Assembly: GCA_039621445.1 (NCBI GenBank)
Contig: CP154954.1
Location: forward strand, 49,145,847-49,209,846
Source: Euglena gracilis
Lineage: Eukaryota > Euglenida > Euglenophyceae > Euglenales
DNA: 64,000 nt
Reading direction: 5' to 3'
The notes below the pieces were generated by a model. The model did no database searches. It was not told the DNA's origin and was given only the letters and a program-made list of their open reading frames with translations. This document shows positions 37,772-45,402 of this stretch, one piece after another. Numbering within the stretch: position 1 is the stretch's first letter; every line of letters begins with the position of its first letter. The translations under genes were made by a program, and so were the position numbers.

Positions 37772-40700
37772 TGTGGGTGTGTGTGTGTGTTTTGCGGGTG
37801 TGTGTGGTGTGTGTCGGTGTGTGTGTCTGTGTGTGTGTGTGTGTGCATGCGACAGCTTCTTTACACTGCAGGGGGAGGTGTCAACATATAAAATTCCTCC
37901 TGGCAATAGGTTCCCTTGAAAACTCACCCTTACCCTTGAAAAAATTTTTCCAGCCCAGCCTTCGGCCAGGCTGGACTGACCGACCCCTCCCACCGAGGAG
38001 AGAGGGTCCAGCAGCCCCAATCCACCCACGGCACATGCCCTGGGGGGGGGGGGGTCACGCAGGTGTTAAGTGCTAATACTATGACTCCTGGAAATGAATG
38101 GTCGGACCCAGCAGGGATTGTTTTGGTTGTTTTTGACCTAAATTTGAGTTTGAAACAAAAACATCAGGTGACAAAACACGCTAAAATATCATCCCCTCAG
38201 TGTGCCTCTCCTCCAGATGATATAAATTCCCTCAGTTGGGCACCTGAACCGCGCAGTTGTAGGCCTCTGAAATGTCACAAGTAGCACACAAAGAAGGCTG
38301 CCGGCCAGGGTGGGACTTAGGGCACTCGAGCCCAAATGCCTCCAGCCGAGAGGTCAGACACCTGCCTTGACGACGGTTTGCCTGGGCCACCCAGAAATGC
38401 AACAATGGATGCAACCCATACTGCACAAGGCGGGAGCCACGGGAGCAACGGGCGTGTGGGTGGGAGCCACTTGCCCTGGGCCAAACTTGCACTGGCCAGT
38501 CATGGCCCACACCTCGCAGATCTCTTGGTGCCCCTGGCAGGGGCTATCTTGAGGACCCCGGGAGGCGGGGGGATGGCCAAGGAAAGCTGGAAAGCACGCT
38601 GGAAAAAGGTGCTGGCTGGAAAAAAGATGCTGGCTGGACCCAGCTGGACCCGGCGGTACCCAAAAAAAAGCCTCAAAAAGCCCAAATCCAGCTGGGTTGG
38701 CGAAAACTTGGAGGTGAATATACCCCCCAAAAAACACACAAAATGAAATTTTGGCCATTTCGGCCCCTTTTCACCAAAATTTTCATACATGCCATTTTAA
38801 TTTCAACGTTTTGCCTTGTGTGCACGCAAATCAGCCGACAAACAAAACTTCTTTGTGCGCGCAAATGCGCGCACAAACACACATCAGTCGCGTGACGGCT
38901 GGCGAACGCAATATGTAGTGTGTGATGTCGCTCTGTGTGTCTTTACAGGCGGCTGCAGCACCATGACCAGTTCAGGCACCGCATCAGCACCAGTACTGAA
39001 TTTGTCACAGCAACGGGTGTGTGTTTCCCACCTGTTTGACATATGACAGCACCGATCTCGCCCTCGGCAATCTTCGCGTCACTCAGTAAACAACATTCGT
39101 ACCCAACTACCTGGAGTTGCAACCCTCTAACACATGGTTGCAACAGTTCATAAACTGTTTTCCGTGTGTCAGGGTACAGGGTCCCAGGTGTTTCGTAAAA
39201 ATGGTGAATTTGCGCAAATGCGCCCATTTTGAAGAAAAAACCCTTAAGTGTGAATCCGGCCGCCTAAGATGGTTGCGTTGCACAATAAAAGCAATTTTGG
39301 CCGTTTTTAGGGAGCTTCCAGACAGATGTGCATTGGCCCCCTGGCTTAACCTTCAATCGTGGCCTGAGGCAAGCACTCAGAGGGTGGGTGGGGGAGGCAC
39401 CGTCCAGATTGCTGCTAAATCAGAATGGAAATTCTCAAATGGGTGTTCAAAAATTTCCCTCCCGACTTCCGGACTGCAAAATTGCCTTGCCACCCGTCAG
39501 GTGGTTTGAAAAAAACCTGCTAAATTTTACTGGATTTACGCCCAAGGTCAAAGGTTGTCTGATCCTTGAATCGTTTTCATTTTATGTTCACTGAGAAATG
39601 GTTACCGTCCCGCAGGCCTTTGGGTGCAAAAAGACGACATATTTCTCTTCAGCCAAGCCCTGGCCCAGGTCCTCGACACTGAACATAGCAGGTAACGAGT
39701 TGCTGTTGGAGGTTTGACTTTAGGCGGCGTAGCTTTCAAGCTTTTGATCTTTCTCTTGTGCATCTGTGCAATGCTCCAGTCACTTTCAACGTTGAGCGCA
39801 AGTTAGGCCGCCTAAGTTCCTAGGCGGCCACCTAGTGCAACAAATGACCGACGGGCCCGTCGGCCATTTTTGTGATAACATCCTTTCAAAATTGGATGGA
39901 TTTATGCCATATTGGAACGACAAAGGAAAGAGCAGCTCCATAACTGGCTGTTTTCCTCCACAAATTATGCAAATTTCACTTTTGCTGGTTTGCAAAAGGT
40001 GTTAAAAATGGTTGCCACTGTCAGAGAAAATATGTTCACACTCACTTTGGGCACCTGCACCGGCAGAACACGAAGGACCGCAGATGTAATCACCCACGAG
40101 GTGAACATTTGGGGAGGAAAGGAGGTTTAGGAAGAAGAACCTGTGAAGATGATGGCAGAGCAAACAGCAGCTCGCGACTTGTTTGCAACCACGAAACAGG
40201 GATGAATGGAATCATGGTGGCCCATAGTGATGGTGGAAGGAATGTGAAAAATGTTGGGCAAAACGAAGTCACCTGTGCCAAAAGAACCGAAAAGCATTAC
40301 AGGATTTCCTCTCAACGGGCCTGGTGAAAAAATTTGGTCACACCTTGAAAAGCATCGCCATATGCACATGAAACCAGAATTTCAGTTTAATGACCGACGG
40401 GCCCGTCGGTTTTATTGCCCTAGGTGGCCATCTAGGAAGTTGGCCGCTTGTCCCTGCCGTCGGAACCAGGACTCGGCCCCCCTTTCGTGGTGCGGCCCTC
40501 TCTTTGCCTGGGCCCTTTGCCTCTCCGTCTCTTTGCCTGGGCTGTGTCTACCTGCCTGGCCCGACTGCCCTCCCACCCTTGCCCCCGAAGAACGGCCATA
40601 AATACCTGGGAATGCACACTGCTGAAAGTGATGTGACAAATACCGTGATTTTTGGACAGAAGATGAGGTCGGTTTGCGCAAATGCGCACATCGACAGCGT

Positions 40701-41395
40701 GTGCGCTTTGCGCCGAGAATTTTTTTCCGGTTCAGCCCAGCTTCGCCGGGCTGGCCCGAACATTATTTCAGAGGACTCCCCGGGGTGGAGGGGGTTTGCA
40801 GCCTGGCTGGGGGGTGCTGGCTGGCTGGTCCTCCCCCCCCCAGGGGGGTTGGGTCCCCTCCAGTTTAAGTTAACCCCTGGCCCCTGGGCCTGGAGCGTGC
40901 TGCACAGCTCGCGGAATTGGGTGAGGTCCGGGTGCAGGTAACGGCAGCGGCCGCTGCCCCGGGCCCACAGGAGCCATGAGCCTGGGAGGCTACCTGGGAG
41001 GCGACTCCGCATCCGGAAACGAGGCCGAAAATTGAACTTTCTTTCTGGATTTCTTCGGATGGGAAATGTGACTGCAATGTTTGAAAATATGTGTGTATGC
41101 ATATAGATAGCTATTTTCATGCACAGCTATGAATATAGACTATCTATCTATGGACTACAGCTATTTCTCAAAAAAAAAACCGGAACGTGAAAGCAACGTT
41201 GCCTCCACCGTGTGGCTGAGCAGAGCGAGCCAAGCGAGGCTGGCACAGGAGGAGGAGGAGGACGAGAAGGCCTGGGCCAGGGCGGGACCGGCGGCACTGG
41301 CCCTTGATCCAGTCCAGGCAGATCGGGGGGGACTCCAGCGGGGCGGTCGGGGGCTCTGCCGCACGCTGCAGCAAGGCGACGCCGCTGGGGGCCAT
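16249..41395 (-). CDS. Large CCCH zinc-finger gene interrupted by a tandem duplication (gene-level model)
   Basis: The model starts at ATG 41395 (cccATGGCC) and runs on the minus strand with at least four CCCH fingers: finger 1 (41395-40875), finger 2 (38521-38244), finger 3 (18271-18018) and finger 4 (17504-17416). Between fingers 2 and 3 lie about ten exons, present twice because of the 9.6-kb tandem duplication. Fingers 1 and 3 have the spacing C-x7-C-x4-C-x3-H, seen for example in Muscleblind-type RNA-binding proteins. Fingers 2 and 4 have C-x8-C-x5/6-C-x3-H. Such domains usually bind single-stranded RNA. Linking the two pairs into one gene is an inference from splice phases that match across the left duplication edge (NPM joined to EVDDW). 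Two separate paralogous genes remain possible, and the 3' end is not fixed. Confidence 0.55.
17416..17504 (-). CDS. CCCH zinc finger 4 exon
   Basis: One exon after ggccggcag reads [20 protein letters not shown] and then HPDQLPSHC, ending TGTCG|GTTGTG. It has a complete C-x8-C-x5-C-x3-H set (residues 2, 11, 17 and 21 of the exon). It is the paralogue of finger 2, whose exon also starts in phase 0 with (I/V)CEVWAM(T/M)GQCKFG. Predicted role: RNA contact. Confidence 0.75.
17600..17880. repeat. Dispersed GCTGGCTGG-type repeat
   Basis: Its blocks are GCTAGAAATTTGGGCTGGCT, AAAAACACCATTTTCGG, ACAAAAAGGGGCTGGCT and GGCTGGCTGCAGCAG. The same order occurs at 26265-26600 and 36133-36475. Confidence 0.6.
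18018..18271 (-). CDS. CCCH zinc finger 3, apparently frame-broken
   Basis: The 5' half (18271-18231, after tttgcgcag) holds LDYLKGKCT before CG|GTCCCA, matching LDWIKGQCR of finger 1 with the same donor sequence. The 3' half (18121-18018, after cgcgcag) holds [16 protein letters not shown], matching [14 protein letters not shown]. Against finger 1, the first half carries one extra C in the TGTCCTGG stretch, which puts the first cysteine codon out of frame, and the second half starts with one extra base. Either this finger has decayed, the splicing differs, or these are sequence errors. Both homology and intron position show common descent with finger 1. Confidence 0.6.
18785..18960. repeat. 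Foldback repeat related to families R1/R3
   Basis: Its core is TTTCACTTGGAAGTGGTCCT then GGGCCCCAGCGCC between G-rich and C-rich runs, lying in an intron. It is close to 1570-1800 (TTTCACTTGAAAATGGTCAT then GGGCCCCAGC). Confidence 0.5.
18993..19094 (-). CDS. Exon spanning the left duplication edge
   Basis: After ctcctgaag (or gaagaag) the phase-1 frame reads [15 protein letters not shown], then [19 protein letters not shown], to CCAA|GTGCTG (phase 1); GG|GTACAG is an alternative earlier donor. It joins in frame to the exon ending NPM|G at 20135 and to the ancestral frame of finger 3. The duplication breakpoint (19067) cuts this exon: only its first about 28 bases are present in copy 2 (28618-28646). 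Confidence 0.6.
20135..28536 (-). CDS. Exon set of the zinc-finger gene in duplication copy 1
   Basis: Minus-strand exons are 28536-28456 ([11 protein letters not shown]...), 27756-27595, 27460-27387, 26766-26644, 26169-25917, 25112-24981, 24755-24623, 22128-21910, 21680-21588, 20791-20749 and 20299-20135; descriptions follow under copy 2. In this copy the 24755-24623 exon contains a 26-bp tandem duplication (GGTTGAGTGCCTCGTGAGGC plus GCTGCG), which shifts its frame relative to copy 2. Its finger-2 half exon (28536) has no upstream partner, because the junction with copy 2 lies next to it. The left side continues correctly into 19094. Confidence 0.5.
26978..27150. repeat. Foldback repeat, family R3 (copy 1 of the duplication)
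   Basis: It begins TTAGTCGGGTGCCCACCCCA, has the core GGCCATTTCCAATGAAAATT and ends GGCACCCCATAGCACC. It is the reverse complement of the type at 48612-48901, which ends GGCACCCGACTAAGC. Confidence 0.6.
27158..27288. repeat. (AT)n microsatellite
   Basis: Almost pure TA repeat with a few G interruptions, flanked on both sides by ATAGCACCCACCC. Confidence 0.95.
27897..28062. repeat. (GT)n microsatellite, interrupted
   Basis: A GT-rich tract in the intron between exons 28456 and 27756. It differs in length and order from the tract at 37681-37845 in copy 2, accounting for an 86-bp length difference. Confidence 0.9.
29686..30341 (-). CDS. Two joined exons (copy 2): GFLGSISE and VSRDVDR segments
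   Basis: 30341-30299 follows gcatctccatcacgag, reads [14 protein letters not shown] and ends GAAG|GTGATC in phase 1. 29850-29686 follows a very good acceptor (ggttgtttctgtccag) in phase 1 and reads [20 protein letters not shown] and on to NSANPM, ending ATGG|GTGGCC. The join gives ...[13 protein letters not shown].... The second exon sits in an open frame of about 160 codons with no plus-strand competitor, which makes it one of the safer exons in the duplicated region. The family is not recognised. The copy 1 equivalents are 20791-20749 and 20299-20135. Confidence 0.6.
31137..31677 (-). CDS. Two joined exons (copy 2): LYLGVGHS and LPAVWRRR segments
   Basis: 31677-31459 follows gttccctcagag and runs 73 codons, starting [17 protein letters not shown] and ending HIHMSCP at CCG|GTGACC. 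31229-31137 follows ccccccacctcccaag, starts [20 protein letters not shown] and ends SLEMT at ACG|GTGGGG. Both are phase 0 at both ends and join in frame with each other and with 30341. However, the plus strand also offers exon-like segments here (for example after ccgtcatttccag at 31148, to CGG|GTAGGT), so strand is not beyond doubt. Confidence 0.45.
32140..32246 (-). CDS. Possible exon (copy 2) [13 protein letters not shown] segment
   Basis: The minus frame after gggaag reads [20 protein letters not shown] to CACAAA|GTATAT, phase 1 to 0, compatible with the next exon at 31677. A plus-strand frame after cttttgtgtgcag is equally open and has a better acceptor. In copy 1 a 2-bp indel changes the donor. 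Confidence 0.3.
33907..34480. other. Disordered divergent island of copy 2
   Basis: Here copy 2 stops matching copy 1 (24357-24610) cleanly. Broken repeats of the same words (GTTGACACGGGG, CAACGACAAAGG, GCATCAGCTTTCGGATCT) appear two to three times with many small indels and added G/T runs, and the stretch is about 320 bp longer. It looks like poorly resolved sequence or a degenerate local array. No exon is seen. Confidence 0.7.
34516..34979 (-). CDS. Two joined exons (copy 2): [10 protein letters not shown] and [10 protein letters not shown] segments
   Basis: 34979-34848 (44 codons, phase 0 to 0) starts [18 protein letters not shown] and ends KCWAGK at AAA|GTGCGT. 34622-34516 follows a strong acceptor (cctccccccatcacctgcccccag), reads [19 protein letters not shown] and ends GCTGG|GTCCTT in phase 2. 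The two join in frame. In copy 1 the second exon carries a 26-bp microduplication that shifts the frame. The composition is low-complexity (Pro/Ala/Gly), so confidence is moderate. Confidence 0.45.
35784..36036 (-). CDS. Exon (copy 2) [11 protein letters not shown]...LHDILSDLR
   Basis: After ctcatttgcacctcatgcag the phase-2 frame starts [19 protein letters not shown] and ends [13 protein letters not shown], with a possible CGC|GTCGTG donor or a TGA at 35769. It joins in phase to exon 36639. The amino-acid pattern is convincingly protein-like ([28 protein letters not shown]). The family is not recognised. The copy 1 equivalent is 26169-25917 (or 25902). Confidence 0.6.
36517..36639 (-). CDS. 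Exon (copy 2) [12 protein letters not shown] helical segment
   Basis: After ggaagtctgccag the phase-2 frame starts [20 protein letters not shown] and ends SCWLR at CGCAA|GTTTGA. It is a charged, amphipathic helical stretch with several cysteines, and it joins in phase with the exon at 37263 upstream and 36036 downstream. The copy 1 equivalent is 26766-26644. Confidence 0.6.
36850..37028. repeat. Foldback repeat, family R3 (copy 2 of the duplication)
   Basis: The equivalent of 26978-27150, with a changed left end (GGCGGGGGCCCACCCCACGG) and several single-base differences. Confidence 0.6.
37033..37157. repeat. (AT)n microsatellite
   Basis: The copy-2 counterpart of 27158-27288, with different interruptions. 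Confidence 0.95.
37263..37633 (-). CDS. Two joined exons (copy 2): FAAACDLTG and SLVGLAMDR segments
   Basis: 37633-37472 follows caatttgcactccag and is phase 0 at both ends (54 codons), starting [20 protein letters not shown] and ending GDAHTE at GAG|GTCCTT. 37336-37263 follows caattcaaaag and reads [20 protein letters not shown], then to CCGCCG|GTAAAG, an excellent donor, in phase 2. They follow finger 2 in frame. The copy 1 equivalents are 27756-27595 and 27460-27387. Function unknown; the first segment is Ser/Thr/Pro/Cys-rich and probably unstructured. Confidence 0.6.
37681..37845. repeat. (GT)n microsatellite
   Basis: The copy-2 counterpart of 27897-28062, in the intron between exons 38244 and 37633. 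Confidence 0.9.
38244..38521 (-). CDS. CCCH zinc finger 2, split over two exons
   Basis: 38521-38471 (51 nt, after ccaagag) reads [17 protein letters not shown] to CAA|GTGGCT. 38324-38244 (81 nt, after tttgggctcgag) starts [15 protein letters not shown] and ends NCAVQ at CAG|GTGCCC. Both are phase 0 at both ends. Joined, they give C-x8-C-x6-C-x3-H, a complete CCCH finger paralogous to finger 4. The right duplication breakpoint (38405) lies in the intron between the two halves, so only the second half was duplicated (copy 1: 28536-28456). Confidence 0.7.
38560..38775. repeat. Dispersed GCTGGCTGG-type repeat
   Basis: It has GGTGCTGGCTGG repeats and AAAAAGCCCAAATCCAGCTG followed by GGTTGG. The same AAAAAGCCCAAATCCAG(C/T)T block and GGTTGG follow-up occur at 61755-61780. 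Confidence 0.55.
38845..39270. repeat. Palindrome-bearing dispersed repeat
   Basis: It carries TGTGCGCGCAAATGCGCGCACA at about 38852-38873 and TTTGCGCAAATGCGCCCA at about 39208, followed by CCCTTAAGTGTG and GGCCGCCTAAG. The same order, palindrome then (C)TTAAG(T/A)GCGAG then GCCGCCTAAG, is found at 45013-45080 and 53287-53348. Confidence 0.6.
39805..40440. mobile_element. MITE-like element with GC-rich inverted repeats
   Basis: The left end reads TTCCTAGGCGGCCACCTAG, then about 10 bases, then ACCGACGGGCCCGTCGG. The right end is the inverse: ACCGACGGGCCCGTCGGT, then CCCTAGGTGGCCATCTAGGA. The repeats are about 55 bp with a few mismatches and each contains a perfect GC-rich palindrome. The interior of about 530 bp shows no convincing coding sequence. 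It lies in the intron between fingers 1 and 2. Confidence 0.65.
40875..41395 (-). CDS. Start of the CCCH gene with zinc finger 1
   Basis: Exon 41395-41289 starts at ATG (ctcccATGGCC) and reads [20 protein letters not shown], then [10 protein letters not shown], to CGCCG|GTCCCG in phase 2. Exon 40953-40875 follows ctcctgtgggcccggggcag and reads [19 protein letters not shown], ending at a weaker CAGGG|GTTAAC donor. Joined they give C-x7-C-x4-C-x3-H plus an HPDL/FRELC tail. The N-terminal 30 residues are Ala/Pro-rich and probably disordered. Finger 3 shares the same finger sequence, intron position and phase. Confidence 0.8.
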
Positions 41396-41430
41396 GGGAG
41401 CCTGGGGCGGTGAACTGTGATGGCCAGTGG

Positions 41431-41454
41431 CATGGGGGGGGGGGGGGGGGGGGG
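41431..41454. repeat. Poly-G run upstream of the CCCH start codon
   Basis: An uninterrupted G run of about 24 (poly-C on the coding strand), about 35 bp upstream of ATG 41395. Confidence 0.9.
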
Positions 41455-41455
41455 G

Positions 41456-43220
41456 TGAAAGGTTGCTCCGCAGGAGGGAGGGCATGCCGACCTTGCTTTC
41501 GGCGAATGCTTTGCCGACCTTGCTGGTCCGGCGGCTCAGCAAAACCTGTGTCTTCCGCCTGGTGATTCAGGGGGGGATTTCGGTTTAAGGCGGCCCGACT
41601 GGCACGCAATTTCGTGGCACACGTCCCACATACATCAGACTGCGGCAAGCATCCCCACCGCTGTGCCCAACAACAACCTGGAGATACAAAAAAAGGTCAG
41701 GCTGCAGTGCAGGATCGCATCCAGTGTTTGGACAACGATAAAAAAGAACAGAAAGTGGGGCATGCCAGAAATAAAAAAATGTGCATTTGTGGAAATTGCA
41801 TTCTGAAGATGCAGTACATCCAACGTGAACAGGCACGGCCAGAGAATTTGGGGAGTCGGCATAATGGGGTAATGGCATGTGGTGGTCAATCATACATGGA
41901 CGGGAAGAGACGTGTACAGTGAGAGGGGCAGACAGCGACAGACAGGCACAGAGTCAGTTGGGGCAAGGCTCCTCTTGAGGCTGGCCTCACTCCTGTCGGG
42001 GCGTGAACCGACCGGCCGATTTGTCCGCCCACAGCTGAAAACACGGCCGGGGTCTCAGCTGTGGGGGATGAGGTTCCAACCGTGGGGGTGGAGACCCCCC
42101 CCCACGAGGGCAGGGCGCACCTTCCAATGCCGATAATTTTCAGTAGTGGTGGCATTTTTTTTGCCGACGGTGCCAACCAATTGCACGTTGGATCGATTCG
42201 GGAGGGTTTGGACAAACCGGGGGGGGGGGGGTCTGGACAAACCCCACCTGCCGTGTCAGCGAGCACCCAAGCCATAATGGGGGCAATTTCTCTTTGGGTT
42301 GAGTGAACAGCTGTATTATTGCAGTCCAGGTTCCATGATTTTAGGATGGATGCAAGCCTCATTGCAGGAGGAGGGGGGGCTCATTTTCTTTTCCAGGGGG
42401 GTTCGTCCAAATTTGGGTCGGTCCGTCCAAGTCCCCAGGGTAGGTCCGGCCCAGGAGAAGAGACACCCCACCCCCCTAAACCCCTCCCTCGTCGGCCCAG
42501 AAATGGCTGGCAAAAGCTGGAAAAAAAAAGGCGCAAAAAACCCGGCATGGTCGGCATGCTCGGGTCACGGCAGATGAAGTTCTCTGGCGTCGAAAGGCCG
42601 AATCCCAAGGATACGGCAAAATCTGTGGTGGGCGTCTCCACTGAAGATATGGTGACTCATGGGCAACTTGTCCACAGTGCACAACGCACAGCACGTTTCC
42701 CATCGTGGCTCACGGGGCGTAAAAGGCTCGTTCTTGTTCACTGAGACAGGCGGAGGCTTCTGCCTTGGGGGAAGGGGGTCCTGATCCTTTTCACTTCCTT
42801 GGTGTAAACATCTTCCCAGAGGAGGCTGACACAACATCCGAACGCGCTTGACAAAATGGCAAAGGCATGAGATAGACCAAATGAGCAGCCACAAATATTC
42901 TTGGGGGGGACGCTTAGCATCATGACAGCCAGGGTCATTCTCAAATCAGCATCTGCCTCGCAGCTGTGAGAGGCCTGAACTTCCTCCCGGGCAACAACCT
43001 CGGCGGGACCAGCCGTGCATGCACAGCCTCGCCGCCTCGCGATACGTCCTCCACAGGGCTGCAATCAAATCCAGGCATCAATTCCGATCAGTACCGATAG
43101 TTCCATCGATCCGTCTCTCCTTAGTGGCACCATTCGCCCACAGGTGTGCGGGAAAGCTGGCCCAGTTCACACACCTGGGCAGGGGTGCTGGTGCCCCTCC
43201 CCAAGGGTGGTCATTCACGG
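41456..43220. other. Upstream region of the CCCH gene; no exon placed
   Basis: This holds the presumed promoter and 5' region of the CCCH gene, plus a GCTGGCTGG-type repeat around 42355-42560 (AAAGCTGGAAAAAAAAAGGC). Several short frames are open on both strands, but none has matching splice sites and phase. Confidence 0.4.
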
Positions 43221-43239
43221 GAGGTGGGGTGGCCGTTGG

Positions 43240-43540
43240 CTGGTGGGACAACCAAAATGTTGTTTTGGTTGGACCGCGGCCGGCCAAGGTCCAACCTGTG
43301 TTTTTTTTTGGTTGGGCCTCGGTCGGTCGCGGCCCAACCGCGGTCAATTTTCAGCAGGCCGCGGCCCAACCCGAAAAAAAATTTTGGTTGAGCCGCGGCC
43401 AGCCGCTGCCCAACCAACTTCGACCGATAGTGATTCCGGTTGGGCCGCGGCCGGCCGTGGTCGACCGCGGTCGACTGCGGCCCAACCAGCACACTGTTTC
43501 AGGTTGGGTCGCAGCTGGCCATGGCCCAACCTATAAAAAA
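43240..43540. repeat. Cluster of TTGGGCCGCGGCC palindromic repeats
   Basis: At least six copies of GGTTGG(G/A)CCGCGGCCGG-like arms face CCGGCC..GGCCCAACC arms, forming repeated interrupted palindromes. A second cluster lies at 45070-45235. Confidence 0.7.
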
Positions 43541-43599
43541 AAGGCGAGGTCTGGCTAACACCATAACACCGGTCCTGAACCAGGTAAATCCTTAATGCA

Positions 43600-44148
43600 T
43601 TGGCATCCAAAAGGAGTCGATGTGCGCAAATGCGAACATCAACCACTTACACAAAATACATATGTGGTTGGTGTGCACAATTGCTTGAATGGTTGATAGG
43701 CGCATATGCACACACCAACCACTTGAAATTTGAGAAATATACCCCACATTTTTTATATTACCACATGAAGCACAACACCTGCCATTTCTTGGATCTAGAA
43801 GTAAAGGTTTGGGCCAGGATTTTGAATGGCCACTGTTTGCAATGTGTGACAAAGAACGGTGGTGCTTGTAAATGTACCTTTGTATTACCTCCGTATTATG
43901 GGGTACTCTTCATCCGTAATAGTTGGCGTGTGCATTTGCGCACACCGACCACTGCGGATGCAAAACTTTTGAAACTATTGTGTGGTGAAGAAATTCCGGT
44001 TTTTATGTTATGCAAAACATGCAGTAGAACACTATATGACAGGAGAAAGGTTGTCATCTCCAAGGGCAAGTTTTGCATGTCTTATCTCCAACCTGTACGA
44101 CCGATCGTTTTCGCGCCATCAGTTTGGAAGTTGCGTGGGAGGAATTGA
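43600..44148 (+). CDS. 182-codon ORF, doubtful
   Basis: A plus ORF with several Cys pairs (CLQC, CKC, CKTC) and an AT-richer composition than the exons around it. Its first third contains three copies of the TGCGCAAATGCGCA-type palindrome, so that part is repeat DNA. The rest (LLKLLCGEEIPVFMLCKTC) could be a remnant of a mobile-element protein. It is not assigned to a family, and the lack of introns is unlike all other genes here. Confidence 0.25.
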   Translation: MASKRSRCAQMRTSTTYTKYICGWCAQLLEWLIGAYAHTNHLKFEKYTPHFLYYHMKHNTCHFLDLEVKVWARILNGHCLQCVTKNGGACKCTFVLPPYYGVLFIRNSWRVHLRTPTTADAKLLKLLCGEEIPVFMLCKTCSRTLYDRRKVVISKGKFCMSYLQPVRPIVFAPSVWKLRGRN

Positions 44149-44554
44149 TGACGCATAACACCCCGTGATTGCTGGATACTTTTCTTAAAATATAACGACT
44201 TCCAGAATTTCAAAGTTACGTGTGTGTAATCTTCCTGTTTCCTCGACCAGGAATCATTTTTCCATTTTTGCCACATTGATGCCTCGTTTTTTCCCTCAGA
44301 AAACAGGCAACACACCACCTCGGTGGCTACTGCTTAACCGGGGGATTAATGACAGCCTTGTGATACTTAAGTGCAACCACCTATCGTCACCTGATGCGAC
44401 TGGTGCAGCAAAACGCAAACGAGGGGGCAAGTGGCGGGTGTTTTGGAGGGCCACCCCTTGCCCAAGAGGCACCATTGCATGTGTGCCGCAACATGCTAGC
44501 GGCGGGCCACCTACCAGAGGTCCACGGTCTCCACATAAACCTGGATTTGTCACT

Positions 44555-45080
44555 GGTCCCCTTCAAGCCAATTTCTCTTCACCCTTCACGGGCCTTCACA
44601 AAATCCCCAAGCACGCCTTCCTTTCTGCGTTCTTGGCCGGCGGCGTGATTATACCCACCCTGACCCCCCCCATGCTTGTGCCCCGCGCTCTGGCATAAGC
44701 ACAAAAACACAATCCAAGGCCGGCAAAAACAAAAGAGTGCGTCAAAACCCCTGGAGGGAGCCAGCCAGGGTCGCCATCAGCCGGCGAGGAGAGACGCGTC
44801 GCACAAAAATGGGGGGCAGCGGTACCGGGGTTTTGGTGTTTTTTCACTTTGGGGGGATAGGACCAGGGGTTTTCGTGTCATTCCGACCTCAAAAAAAACA
44901 GCAAAAAAACACGGAATTCCCGGGAGAGACGGTGCCCAAAATGAGAAATTGTCCGTTTTTTCGTGTTGCCTCTCGCTCTCACCCCTTGCATCGCCGGCGC
45001 ACAAATCAAAAAATGGTCGATGTGCGAAAATGCGCACATCCACCAAAAAAAGCTTAAATGCGAGGTGCGCCGCCTAAGCC
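44555..45080. repeat. 0.5-0.7 kb dispersed repeat, copy 1
   Basis: It is homologous over its whole length to 52680-53350. Shared blocks include GGGCCTTCACAAAATCCC, GGCACGCCTTCCTTTCTG-like, AGTGCGTCAAAACCCC, CACGGAATTC and the terminal palindrome plus GCCGCCTAAG. Confidence 0.75.
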
Positions 45081-45235
45081 GCAGCCCAACCAAATTAAAT
45101 ATTTGGTTGGGCCGCGGCGGCCGCGGCTGGACACGGCCAAACCAAATATTTAATTTGGTTGGGCCGCAGCCAGCTGTGGCCCAACATTCTGGATATTCTG
45201 AAGACCGAAACTTGTTTGGTTGGGCCGCGGCCGGC
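45070..45235. repeat. Second TTGGGCCGCGGCC palindromic cluster
   Basis: GGTTGGGCCGCGGCGGCC, AAATTAAATATTTGGTTGG and GTGGCCCAAC units in inverted order, as at 43240-43540. Confidence 0.7.
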
Positions 45236-45314
45236 AGGGGGCAGTGTGCAACCAGTGCCGGGGGTATAGCCCCTGCACTGGTTGCACTCCACAAGAGGCA
45301 CGGGCAGCCCTGGG

Positions 45315-45402
45315 CAGCCCCGGGTTGGCCTGCATCAGCGCGTGCCGCTCCGCCCGGCAGTACAGCGCCCGGGCCGCGGCCGGGGCGGCGCCCGGTTGGG
45401 CG
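45315..45402 (-). CDS. Possible third HMG half-box
   Basis: A minus frame reads ARALYCRAERHALMQANPGL. It aligns with the helix 1 part of HMG box 2 of the neighbouring gene (YRAFINETRRAVAEQNPGL), including the identical NPGL. No good acceptor is seen just upstream, and helix 2 is not recognisable after it. It may be a further exon of the HMG gene or a pseudo-exon. Confidence 0.4.

Larger units (their letters stand above)
28618..38405. repeat. Tandem duplication, copy 2 (9788 bp)
   Basis: The second copy follows copy 1 with no spacer. It differs by microsatellite length, a few single-base indels (for example one extra T at about 28630), a 2-bp GT insertion at about 32145, and a disordered stretch at about 33907-34480 that makes it roughly 317 bp longer there. 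Confidence 0.97.

Noticed and set aside
43600-44148. A 182-codon intronless ORF as a real gene.
   Set aside because: Its first third is made of the dispersed palindrome repeat and no family is recognised; listed only as a doubtful ORF.
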